From Aeromonas lacus (lineage in GTDB: Bacteria > Pseudomonadota > Gammaproteobacteria > Enterobacterales > Aeromonadaceae), in contig NZ_JRGM01000146.1 of assembly GCF_000764665.1 (NCBI RefSeq), positions 1-62,953 of the forward strand: a DNA stretch of 62,953 nt, written 5' to 3'. Below, piece by piece: positions 28,337 to 36,683 of the stretch (its first letter is position 1; every line of letters starts with the position of its first letter). The notes under the pieces are model-generated. The model had not been told where the DNA came from. It ran no database searches and saw only the letters and a program-made list of their open reading frames with translations. A program made the position numbers and the translations under genes.

Positions 28337-29656
28337 CTATTGCGCCGCGGCAGCGCCGCTGGTGGCAACGGCGCTGCTGGTCGCGACAGGAGTGGCAGAC
28401 GGCATGGTCTCTGCCGCTGCACTGGCAGCAGATTGAGTCGCTGCACTGGCTTGAATGGCTGGTGCCGCCACTTCCCCGCTTGTCGGTACCGCGTCAGAGG
28501 GGGCAGCTGGAGGTGCCGCTGCGGAAGTGGCAGGTTCGAGCTGGGTCGGTTGTAATTCGGAAGTGGGCTGTGTTGCTACCGCCGCGCGGCTGGCTGTGGG
28601 ATCGGCGCTGGAGACGGCACCGGGAGCCACGTCAGAGGCAACCCCGGTCGAGATGGCTGCACTGGTGGCAGCAGAGGGGGCCTCACCCTCTGCCAGCTGC
28701 TCGGGGGCGAGCGGCAGCGGTTCGGGCACTTCATCTGACATGCCCGAGTGCAGCGGCAGCTCGGTCTGTGCCTGCAGCAGTTCCGGCGTCACGGTACTCA
28801 GGGCCGGGTGGAGGCGGCTGAACTGCCTGACCCGCGCCAGCAGGGTATCGCGCACGGTGCGAACGATGGGATCCGGCAGGCTGGCCAGCGCCACCAGCTC
28901 GGCGCTCATCCCGATATTGTTGATGGCGGTGAGCTGCCCCGGATAGAGATTGGCGGCGATCTGGCTGCGCTGGTAGTAGGGATGCTGCTTGAGCAGTTTG
29001 TCGATCTGCTCCCCTTCGATAGGGATGAGGCGAACCTGGCAGCGGCTAATCAGATCGCCGATCGCCTGGCTCGGGTGGCCCACCACCACGAAGGCGGCGT
29101 CCAGTGTACCGTCACAGAGTCCCTCCAGCGGAGTCTGCGGTGATTTGAGTTTGTAGGCGGCAAACTGCTTGGGATGCCACCCCATGGCGCCCATCAGGGC
29201 CTGACTGGTCACCATGTCGCCGGCCCCGGCATTGCCCGGGTAGACCCGCTTGCCCTCGATATCGGCCAGAGTGGTGATATTGCTGCTGGCACTGGCCAGC
29301 AGGGTCAGCGACTCCTGATAGAGGCGAAACAGGCTGCGCAGCTTGTGATTGGCTCCCTGCCCACTGAAGGGGCCGGTGCCATGGAGTGCATGGTGGAGCA
29401 CGTCGGATTGCACCAGTGCAAGCTGCACTTCGCCCTTGTTCAGCGCCTTGAGGTTGGCCAGAGAACCGCGGGTGCTCTGTACCGTACAACTGTCGCCGTG
29501 CAGGGCGTGATCGACATTGAGCACCCGGCAGATGGCACCTCCCGTGGGGTAGTAAACACCATTGAGGGGGCCCGTGCCGATGGTCAGCGCCTGACTGCCG
29601 AAGGGGAGCAGGATGCCGAGTGAGAGCAGGAGGTGACGCAAAATCCGTGGGTACAT
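28337..29656 (-). CDS. TAXI-family TRAP-type periplasmic binding protein with Ala/Pro/Ser-rich C-terminal tail
   Basis: A 439-residue exported protein. After a signal peptide (residues 1-24) come the TAXI-family signatures LTIGTGPLNGVYYPTGGAIC, a CTVQSTRGSLANLKALNKGE region and GNAGAGDMVTSQALM. The conserved fold ends near residue 310. The last 120 or so residues are low complexity, rich in Ala, Pro, Ser and Thr, an extension not part of the family. No TRAP membrane subunits lie nearby, so transport is uncertain. I choose the ATG at 29654-29656 because it begins the signal peptide, although its ribosome site is weak; a GTG at 29696-29698 is possible. Confidence 0.8.
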   Translation of the reverse strand: MYPRILRHLLLSLGILLPFGSQALTIGTGPLNGVYYPTGGAICRVLNVDHALHGDSCTVQSTRGSLANLKALNKGEVQLALVQSDVLHHALHGTGPFSGQGANHKLRSLFRLYQESLTLLASASSNITTLADIEGKRVYPGNAGAGDMVTSQALMGAMGWHPKQFAAYKLKSPQTPLEGLCDGTLDAAFVVVGHPSQAIGDLISRCQVRLIPIEGEQIDKLLKQHPYYQRSQIAANLYPGQLTAINNIGMSAELVALASLPDPIVRTVRDTLLARVRQFSRLHPALSTVTPELLQAQTELPLHSGMSDEVPEPLPLAPEQLAEGEAPSAATSAAISTGVASDVAPGAVSSADPTASRAAVATQPTSELQPTQLEPATSAAAPPAAPSDAVPTSGEVAAPAIQASAATQSAASAAAETMPSATPVATSSAVATSGAAAAQ

Positions 29657-29716
29657 AGTTAACCGCTGGCTGGTGGTGCAGGAAAAGGGGACGGACACTG
29701 CCCGTCCTGTCAGTTG

Positions 29717-30862
29717 TTACTGTTTGCCGTGGCTCAGGATAGCCCGTTCCATCCGCGCCAGGGCCTCGACCAGACGCGCTTTGGTGCAGCCAAAGTTGAG
29801 GCGCACAAACTGGCCATTGCCAAACTGGGCTCCCGGCGAGAGACCGACCCCAACCTGTTCAAAGAAGGCGACGGGGTCGTCCAGCCCGAGCGCGCTCACA
29901 TCGATCCAGGCCAGATACGTCGCCTGATGGCTGGCCAGCTCGACACCGGGCCAGCGGGCGACGGCCTGCTGGATCAGGGCCAGATTGGCTGCCAGATAGT
30001 CGAGTTGTTCGCAGAGCCACTGCTCGCCGCCCTCATAGGCCGCTTCAGCTGCCACAAAGCCGAGCAGGTTGACGTCGGCGCTGATGCCGCGCATCGCCTG
30101 CTGCAGGCGGAAGCGCAGACGGGCGTTGGGCACCACGGCAAAGGAGCAGCAGAGGCCGGCGATGTTGAAGGTTTTGCTCGGGGCCATCATCACGGCGCAG
30201 CGCTCGGCAGCTTCCGCACTGATGGCGCCGTAGGGTATGTGGCGGGCCGACTTGTCCAGCAGCAGGTCGCAGTGGATCTCGTCGGAGCAGATCACCAGAT
30301 TATGGCGCTCGGCGATGGCGTCGATGGCCAGCAGCTCCTCGCGGGTAAAGACGGTACCGCCCGGGTTGTGGGGGTTGCAGAGCAGCAGCAGGTCGGCCGA
30401 GGGGGCCTGGCGCTCCAGTTCTGCAAGATCCAGCACCCAGCGACCGGCCTCTTCCACCATGGGGACGGTGAGCAGGGGACGGTCGTTGAAGCCCGGCGCC
30501 TGCAGGAAAGGGTAGTAGACCGGCTTGGGGGTGATGATGCCGCGGCCATGCTGGCTCCACGCCTTGCAGGCAAGGTTGAGCCCCGGAACCACGCCGGGCA
30601 GAAAGACCAGCCACTCCGGCTGGATGGCCCAGCCATAGCGGGTGGCCAGCCGTTCGATGATGAGTTCGATCAGGCGGGGGGAGGGGCGAGAGTAGCCGAA
30701 AATGCCGTGGGCAACCCGCTGGGTGAGCGCCTCGATCACGGATGGTGGAGAGACAAAGTCGGTGTCGGCAACCCACATGGGCAGCACATCCTGACCCTTG
30801 TACTTGTCCCACTTCAGACTCATGGTGCCACTGCGGTCAACTTCCCGATCAAAATCAAACAT
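29717..30862 (-). CDS. patB: PatB/MalY-family PLP-dependent C-S lyase/aminotransferase
   Basis: A 381-residue fold-type I PLP enzyme. The cofactor lysine is in MMAPSKTFNIAGL, and the PLP-ring aspartate is in VICSDEIHCDLLL. The N-terminal DVLPMWVADTDF and CNPHNPGGTVFTREEL are typical of the PatB (cystathionine beta-lyase-like) group more than of MalY itself. It likely releases pyruvate, ammonia and thiol from cystathionine or cysteine conjugates. It sits upstream of the TAXI gene on the same strand (60 bp apart) and is divergent from an MFS exporter. Confidence 0.88.
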   Translation of the reverse strand: MFDFDREVDRSGTMSLKWDKYKGQDVLPMWVADTDFVSPPSVIEALTQRVAHGIFGYSRPSPRLIELIIERLATRYGWAIQPEWLVFLPGVVPGLNLACKAWSQHGRGIITPKPVYYPFLQAPGFNDRPLLTVPMVEEAGRWVLDLAELERQAPSADLLLLCNPHNPGGTVFTREELLAIDAIAERHNLVICSDEIHCDLLLDKSARHIPYGAISAEAAERCAVMMAPSKTFNIAGLCCSFAVVPNARLRFRLQQAMRGISADVNLLGFVAAEAAYEGGEQWLCEQLDYLAANLALIQQAVARWPGVELASHQATYLAWIDVSALGLDDPVAFFEQVGVGLSPGAQFGNGQFVRLNFGCTKARLVEALARMERAILSHGKQ

Positions 30863-31048
30863 GCGAACTCCTTGTGCTGGCCAGATGGGCTTTCACTCTA
30901 CGGGGTCGCGGCCCGCCCCGCAAGCGACAACCCCGGGGCGAGCAGCCTTGAGCCAGCTCTTGATAATGACATAAGATAAGTGCGGTTTTTTCATGCGGTT
31001 GCTGCTCTGACCTTCCGTATTTTCTGCTTCGTGACGAATGGTAATCCT

Positions 31049-32221
31049 ATGGCCTTGCTGACGGCGGTAACAAGACGCCCCGATCCCGTATCCCTCTCTT
31101 TTCTTGCTGTCACCTTCATGACCGGTGTGGCGGTGGCGCTCCAGGTGCCAACCTTGAGCCTCTTTCTTGCACAAGAGGTTCAGGTGCGCCCCTTTCTGGT
31201 GGGTTTCTTTTACACCATCAATGCTGTGGTCGGCATCCTGATCAGCCAGTGGCTGGGCCATCGCTCTGACAATCAGGGGGATCGCAAACGCCTGATCCTG
31301 CGCTGCTGTTTTGCCGGCATCGCCCTCTCCCTGCTGTTTGCCTGGAACCGCAACTACTGGCTGCTGGTGAGCCTGGGGGTATTGCTGGCCAGTCTGGCGG
31401 CCACGGCCAGCCCCCAGCTGTTTGCACTGGCGCGGGAGTACTCCGACAGCCGCAACAAGCGGGCTGACATGTTCAGCTCGGTGATGCGCGCCCAGTTCTC
31501 GCTGGCCTGGGTCATCGGCCCACCTATCGCCTTTGCGTTGGCCATCGGCTACGGCTTCGAGGTGATGTATCTCGCCTCTGCGGTCGCCTATCTGCTCTGT
31601 ACTTTGGTGGTCTGGCGCTGGCTCCCCTCTCTGCCACTGCCCAAGATGGCCGAGGAGAGCGAGCGGGTCAGCAGCTGGCGGGATCCTTCGGTGCGGGCGC
31701 TGTTTATCGCGTCCACCCTGATGTGGACCTGCAACAGCATGTACCTCATCAATATGCCGCTCTACATCACCCGTGAGCTGGGGATGGATGAGAAGCTGGC
31801 AGGGGTGCTGATGGGGACAGCGGCGGCCCTCGAGATCCCCTTCATGCTGTTGGCGGGCTACTACACGGCGCGGTTTGGCAAGCGGCCGATGATGATGCTG
31901 GCGGTGCTGGCCGGCGTCATCTTCTATGGCGGGTTGGTGAGCTTCACCAGCCACTATGCGCTTATCGCACTGCAGCTCTTCAATGCCATCTTCATCGGTA
32001 TCGTCGCGGGGATCGGCATGTCCTATTTTCAGGATCTGATGCCGGGTCGGGCAGGGGTTGCCACCACGCTCTTCTCGAACAGCATCCGCACCGGCTCCAT
32101 CATGGCGGGCGCCATTGCCGGCATAGTGGCGGAGGTGTGGAGCTTTCACGGTGTCTTCATGGTTGCACTGGTGCTGGCTATGGTGGCGCTGGCCGCCTGC
32201 TGGCGGGTGCCCAATGTCTAG
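31049..32221 (+). CDS. sugar efflux transporter, Set family (MFS)
   Basis: A 390-residue, 12-helix major-facilitator protein resembling E. coli SetA/SetB. Visible are LSLFLAQEVQVRPFLVGFFY, the loop 2-3 motif GHRSDNQGDRKRLI, and MFSSVMRAQFSLAWVIGPP. Set proteins export sugars and glycosides, protecting cells from non-metabolisable sugar phosphates; the substrate here is unknown. The ATG at 31049 matches the family start, while the open frame runs 23 codons further with no signal or ribosome site. Divergent from patB and convergent with a LysR gene. Confidence 0.85.
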   Translation: MALLTAVTRRPDPVSLSFLAVTFMTGVAVALQVPTLSLFLAQEVQVRPFLVGFFYTINAVVGILISQWLGHRSDNQGDRKRLILRCCFAGIALSLLFAWNRNYWLLVSLGVLLASLAATASPQLFALAREYSDSRNKRADMFSSVMRAQFSLAWVIGPPIAFALAIGYGFEVMYLASAVAYLLCTLVVWRWLPSLPLPKMAEESERVSSWRDPSVRALFIASTLMWTCNSMYLINMPLYITRELGMDEKLAGVLMGTAAALEIPFMLLAGYYTARFGKRPMMMLAVLAGVIFYGGLVSFTSHYALIALQLFNAIFIGIVAGIGMSYFQDLMPGRAGVATTLFSNSIRTGSIMAGAIAGIVAEVWSFHGVFMVALVLAMVALAACWRVPNV

Positions 32222-32237
32222 GAGAAAGGGTAGCGGC

Positions 32238-33137
32238 TTATTTACCCTGCGCGGAGAGGTTCTGCTCGCCCTGATATTCGTTGCGCAGGCAGCGCAGCAG
32301 CAGCTCGGTGGCGGGGCCAAGTGATTCGGGGGAGAGGGTGAGCAGATAGGTGTAGAGATGGCGTTCGTTGCCGCTCTCCAGATCGAGCTGTACCAGCGCG
32401 CCGGAGGCCAGCTCTGCTTCGACCAGATGGCGTGGAAGCCAGGCGTAACCAAGCCCCTGCAGGATCATGCTGATCACCTCGTGGTAGTGCGTCGCCTTCC
32501 AGCCGGTATCATCAGCATCGTTCCAGTCCACCGAGCGGTGAATGGGCGGATGAAGGCTGATCTGGTTGTGGCTGGTGAGGTCATCGAGACTGATGGGCCC
32601 TTCCTGCTGGGCCAGCGGGTGGTTGGTGGCACAGAGCGGACGCAGGCACACCTCGTCCAGCACCAGCCCGGTGCGATCCCCCGGCAGATGTTCCGAGAGC
32701 ATCAAATCCCCCGGCTGCAACGCGTTGAAATGGCAGTGAATACGCTCGTGCAGATTGACCCGGCAGCCACGGCTGCGGGGGTAGAAGTGGGCCAGCGCAC
32801 GGTAGAGGCGCTCCCTCGGTTGCAGGGCCGAGACGTAGAGGTTGATCTGCGGCTCCCACTGCCGCTCCAGGTTATTGGCCAGATTCTCCAGCTCCTCCAC
32901 TTGCTGGCTCAACTGGCGCGCCCGCTTGAGGAAGATCTCCCCCGCCGCGGTCAGCACTGCCTTGCGGCCACGCACCTCCAGCAAGGGCACCCCCAGACTC
33001 TGCTGCAACTTCGCAACCGCATGGTTGAGGGAGGACTGGCTCTTGTTCAGCGCCTCGGCCGCTTGGGCGTAACCGCCACAGTCGACCACTGCCTGAAAGA
33101 TCCGCCATTGCTCAAACGTGCTTTTGGGACGAAACAT
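32238..33137 (-). CDS. LysR-family transcriptional regulator
   Basis: A 299-residue LysR-type regulator. The DNA-binding domain (STFEQWRIFQAVVDCGGYAQ, then KSQSSLNHAVAKLQQSLGV) is followed by an effector domain. It ends 16 bp from the convergent MFS stop and lies 130 bp downstream of yciK on the same strand. Its targets cannot be inferred from position, since neither neighbour diverges from it. Confidence 0.9.
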   Translation of the reverse strand: MFRPKSTFEQWRIFQAVVDCGGYAQAAEALNKSQSSLNHAVAKLQQSLGVPLLEVRGRKAVLTAAGEIFLKRARQLSQQVEELENLANNLERQWEPQINLYVSALQPRERLYRALAHFYPRSRGCRVNLHERIHCHFNALQPGDLMLSEHLPGDRTGLVLDEVCLRPLCATNHPLAQQEGPISLDDLTSHNQISLHPPIHRSVDWNDADDTGWKATHYHEVISMILQGLGYAWLPRHLVEAELASGALVQLDLESGNERHLYTYLLTLSPESLGPATELLLRCLRNEYQGEQNLSAQGK

Positions 33138-33240
33138 AGTTCAACCTGATTGGAGAGGGTGGAGTCAGGGAGATACAGGGAGCCGAGGCTCCCTATTCAA
33201 TTTAACCCCTGCCTCGCAATAACCCGGTTATTTTGTTGAT

Positions 33241-33283
33241 TTATTTGGGTTGCGCCGCTTTCTTGGCTTATTTGGGCTGCGCC
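33241..33283 (-). repeat. 27-bp in-frame duplication at the yciK 3' end
   Basis: TTATTTGGGTTGCGCC (33241-33256) recurs as TTATTTGGGCTGCGCC (33268-33283), 15 of 16 bases identical with a 27-bp period. The second copy holds the yciK stop. The first would add nine in-frame codons (AKKAAQPK plus stop) if the stop were read through. Confidence 0.7.
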
Positions 33284-34023
33284 ACAAAGGTCTGGCCGGT
33301 TTTGCCCCGGCTGTCGCTTCCCATCAGATAGAGGTAGAGCGGCATCAGGTCGGTCGGAGTCTTGAGGTTCATCGGATCTTCCGCCGGGAAGGCGCTGGCC
33401 CGCATCTTGGTCCGGGTGCCACCCGGGTTGAGGGTATTGACCCGCACGCCGGTGTTTTCCAGTTCGTCGGCCAGCACTTCCATCATCCCCTCGATGGCAA
33501 ATTTGGAGATGGCGTAGGTGCCCCAGTAAGCCCGCCCCTTGCGACCCAAGCTGGAGGAGGTGTAGACGATGGAGGCATCGCCGTGCTCTTTGGCGCTCTG
33601 GCGAACCAGCGGCAGCAGCGCCTGGGTCAGCAGAAATTCCGATTTGACGTTGACCTGCATTACCTCGTCCCACTCCTTCTCCTGAATGTGCTCGAAGGGG
33701 GAGAGGGTGCCGAGCAGTCCGGCATTGAACAGAATACCGTCTAGGCGGCCAAACTGGCGGGTGAAGGTAGTGGCCAGTCCACGATAATCGGCGGAAGTCG
33801 AGGTTTTCAGATCGAGCGGGACGATGGCGGGCAGCGGGTGGCCAGCAGCCTCAATCTGGTCATAGACGGCTTCAAGCTTGGCGCTGGTGCGGCCGAGCAG
33901 GATCACGGTGGCGCCGTGGGCGGCATAGGTGAGGGCGGCTTCGCGGCCGATCCCGTCTCCGGCACCGGTGACCAGAATGACCTTCTCCCTGAGCAGATCG
34001 CGGGGGGCCTGATAATCGAGCAT
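33268..34023 (-). CDS. yciK: YciK-family short-chain dehydrogenase
   Basis: A 251-residue SDR. The cofactor motif is VTGAGDGIGREAAL (TGxxxGIG) near residue 16, NAG is in ILFNAGLLG, and the catalytic Ser-Tyr-Lys are in YTSSSLGRKGRAYWGTYAISK. The YciK N-terminus YQAPRDLLREKVILVTG is distinctive. Substrate unknown. The ATG at 34021-34023 follows AGGAG; the longer frame has no ribosome site. The gene is divergent from sohB, a common neighbour. Confidence 0.92.
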   Translation of the reverse strand: MLDYQAPRDLLREKVILVTGAGDGIGREAALTYAAHGATVILLGRTSAKLEAVYDQIEAAGHPLPAIVPLDLKTSTSADYRGLATTFTRQFGRLDGILFNAGLLGTLSPFEHIQEKEWDEVMQVNVKSEFLLTQALLPLVRQSAKEHGDASIVYTSSSLGRKGRAYWGTYAISKFAIEGMMEVLADELENTGVRVNTLNPGGTRTKMRASAFPAEDPMNLKTPTDLMPLYLYLMGSDSRGKTGQTFVAQPK

Positions 34024-34245
34024 GGCAACTCCTGTTAACAAATTCCGGCCATAAGTGCATGGCAATCGAGGGCCAAGTGTACTGATCCGCGCCTCGGTTT
34101 GACCAGCTCATCCCCGAAAAAATGTGAAGAAAATAGAGGGGTTGTGAGTATCCGGTTGGATTTTTAACGGCTTGATGCAGAGTTTTTGCGCGCGTCCGGC
34201 AAACTCCCTAGAATGTGACAAAACCGATCCTCTCTGGAGTCCACC

Positions 34246-35253
34246 GTGACATTTTTGACCGAATATGGCCTCTTTCTGGCCAAAACCGTGACCTTTCTGC
34301 TGGCCATCGGCGCCATCGTCCTGATGGTGGTCAGCAGTCGTCAACCCAAGGCGCGCAAGGGCGAGCTGGTGGTGACCGACCTCTCGACCGAGCTGGAGCA
34401 GGGGCAGTTTGCACTCAAGAGCGCACTTGCCAGCAAGGCCGAGCGCAAAGTGCTGGAGAAGCAGCAAAAAGAGGAGCAGAAGAAGCGCGCCAAGGCGGGT
34501 GACGAGCGCAGCCGGCTCTTCGTCATAGATTTTAATGGCAGCATGGATGCCAAAGAGGTTGCATCACTGCGCGAAGAGGTGAGCGCGGTGATCGGCGTAG
34601 CGCAGCCCGGCGACGAGGTGCTGCTGCGACTTGAGTCCGGTGGTGGCGTGGTGCATGGCTACGGTCTTGCCGCCTCCCAACTGCAGCGGCTGCGTGACAA
34701 GGGGATCAAGCTTACCGTGGCCATCGACAAGGTGGCTGCGAGCGGCGGCTACATGATGGCCTGCGTGGCGGATCAGATCCTGGCGGCGCCGTTTGCCATC
34801 GTGGGCTCCATCGGGGTGATTGCCCAGATGCCGAACTTCAACAAGCTGCTGAAAAAGCACGACATCGAGTTCGAGATGCACACCGCAGGTCAGTACAAGC
34901 GCACCATCACCATGTTTGGCGAGAACGATGATTTGGGGCGCGAAAAGTTTCGCGAGGAGCTGGCCGCCATTCACGAGCGCTTCAAGCAGTTTGTTGCCGA
35001 GCACCGGCCGCAGCTCGATATCGATCTGGTGACCACCGGCGAGCACTGGCTGGCGAGTCAGGCCAAAGGGTTGGGGCTGGTGGATAGCCTCTGTACCAGT
35101 GATGACTACCTGCTGGCGCAGTCCAGCCAGCACAAGGTGGTGGGCATTCGCTACAGCCGGCCCAAGAGCCTGACCCAGAAATTGGGCCAGCAGGGCGCCC
35201 AAGCACTGGAGGCCGGGTTTGGCCGCCTGTGGCAGCAGAGCCCCTGGCGCTGA
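34246..35253 (+). CDS. sohB: SohB, inner-membrane S49-family protease
   Basis: A 335-residue signal-peptide-peptidase-like protease. One N-terminal transmembrane segment (residues 8-30) is followed by a charged coiled-coil-like linker (ERKVLEKQQKEEQKKRAKAG). The S49 catalytic domain has the nucleophile Ser in KVAASGGYMMACVAD and the general-base Lys in AGQYKRTITMFGEN. Membrane-anchored with a periplasmic catalytic domain expected. GTG start at 34246. Terminator downstream. Confidence 0.93.
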   Translation: MTFLTEYGLFLAKTVTFLLAIGAIVLMVVSSRQPKARKGELVVTDLSTELEQGQFALKSALASKAERKVLEKQQKEEQKKRAKAGDERSRLFVIDFNGSMDAKEVASLREEVSAVIGVAQPGDEVLLRLESGGGVVHGYGLAASQLQRLRDKGIKLTVAIDKVAASGGYMMACVADQILAAPFAIVGSIGVIAQMPNFNKLLKKHDIEFEMHTAGQYKRTITMFGENDDLGREKFREELAAIHERFKQFVAEHRPQLDIDLVTTGEHWLASQAKGLGLVDSLCTSDDYLLAQSSQHKVVGIRYSRPKSLTQKLGQQGAQALEAGFGRLWQQSPWR

Positions 35254-35288
35254 GTAGCGACCCGCAACGGGTGCGACAAGTGGTGAGC

Positions 35289-35325
35289 GAGGCCAGTCGG
35301 GGCAACCCGGCTGGCCTCTTTTTTT
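35289..35325 (+). terminator. terminator of sohB
   Basis: A 13-bp stem beginning GAGGCCAG, closed by a GCAA tetraloop and followed by seven T residues. Confidence 0.93.
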
Positions 35326-35449
35326 GGCCACTTTACAGGCCGTGTTGCCGATGAGGTAACGCCGTGGCGAGGAAGGTTGTCTCCATTCAACTCCTCTGTT
35401 ACAACTGAGGGCTTTCCCCTTTCATTGCAGGCCCTACGGGCCAGGGAGC

Positions 35450-36679
35450 ATGCCAATGCCATGGAGCACCTTCAGGCAATTTACCCCGCTGGTCTGGATT
35501 GTCATTCTGGGCACCTTCATGGTGCGCACCAGCTACTACATGGTGTGGCCCTTTCTCTCCATCCTGCTCTATCGGGAGTATGACCTCTCGGCAACCCTCA
35601 TCGGCCTGCTGCTGGGGGGCTCGGCAGCGCTCTCCACTCTGGTGAGTTTCTACGGCGGCTGGCTTTCGGACCGCTTCGGGCGGCACAGCATTCTGCTCGG
35701 CGGTTGTCTGGTGGCGATGCTCTGTTTTGGCTTGCTCGGCTTTTCCCACTCCGTGCTCTGGCTTGGGGTTGGGGTGATGGGAAGCGGGCTTGCCTCCGGG
35801 CTTATCGATGCGCCCGGCAAGGCGCTGATGGCAGATAGTCTGGCGTCGGCCAAGGCGCGAGAGCTGGCTCTGCACCTGCGCTATTTCCTGCTCAACCTGG
35901 GGGCAGCGTTGGGACCGCTGCTCGGGGTGACGCTCGGGATCAATGCCCAGCAGGAGACCTTCCTCTTTCTGGCAACGAGCTATCTGCTGCTGTGGGTCGC
36001 CTTTGGCTGGGGCTTTCGTCGGGCGGGTTCCTCTCACAGTCATGGCGCTGCCGGTCCCGGCTTGCGCGATGCCATCAAGGTATTGCTGGCGGATCGCGCC
36101 TTCCTGTTGCTGGTGATGGCCAATTTGTTGATGGTGCTGGTCTACTCCCAGTTTCACTCGCCACTGGTTCAGTACCTGACTCGTGCTGGTATGCCGCAGG
36201 TGGCCGAGCTGGTTGCCTTGCTGGTGGCCACCAACGCCCTGACGGTGGTGTTGCTGCAGTTCCCGCTGCTGCGGCTGCTCTCGCGCTGGCCGGTGCGGGT
36301 GCGGCTTCATATCGGCATGGCTCTGTTTCTGGCGGCCCAGCTGCTGTTTGCCGCAGGGGATCCGCTGGTGCGTAGCCACTGGTTTGGCGCCGTGCTGCTG
36401 CTCAGCATCGGCGAGACCATCCTCTTTCCACTGCTCAACGTGCTGATCGACCAGATGGCGCCCGGCCATCTCAAGGGGAGCTATTTTGGTGCCAGTGCGC
36501 TGGCTGGCTTGGGCAGCGCCGTCGGGGCTCTGCTGGGGGGCTGGATCCTGGAGCAGTGGAGTGGACAGCTGCTATTCCTGCTGATGGCGCTGCTCTGCGT
36601 GGCCATCTTCTGGCTCTACGAACGGGGAGCCCGCTTGCGGCACCCTGCGGCAGCCGTGTCGGAGCCCAGCAGCAACTGA
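35450..36679 (+). CDS. MFS transporter, drug/H+ antiporter-like
   Basis: A 409-residue, 12-helix major-facilitator protein of the MdtG/MdtH-like DHA1 group. Motif A between helices 2 and 3 is GGWLSDRFGRHSILLGG. LIDAPGKALMADSLASAKAR, the cytoplasmic region between helices 4 and 5, is typical of the same group. It probably exports small hydrophobic compounds, substrate unknown. The ATG at 35450 follows GGGAGC; a second ATG two codons on is possible. Convergent with the diguanylate cyclase gene, only 4 bp apart. Confidence 0.87.
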   Translation: MPMPWSTFRQFTPLVWIVILGTFMVRTSYYMVWPFLSILLYREYDLSATLIGLLLGGSAALSTLVSFYGGWLSDRFGRHSILLGGCLVAMLCFGLLGFSHSVLWLGVGVMGSGLASGLIDAPGKALMADSLASAKARELALHLRYFLLNLGAALGPLLGVTLGINAQQETFLFLATSYLLLWVAFGWGFRRAGSSHSHGAAGPGLRDAIKVLLADRAFLLLVMANLLMVLVYSQFHSPLVQYLTRAGMPQVAELVALLVATNALTVVLLQFPLLRLLSRWPVRVRLHIGMALFLAAQLLFAAGDPLVRSHWFGAVLLLSIGETILFPLLNVLIDQMAPGHLKGSYFGASALAGLGSAVGALLGGWILEQWSGQLLFLLMALLCVAIFWLYERGARLRHPAAAVSEPSSN

Positions 36680-36683
36680 GTGC

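Noticed and set aside
29714-30979. Plus-strand 421-codon open frame
   Set aside because: Antisense to the PatB-type gene, which has an intact PLP lysine motif.
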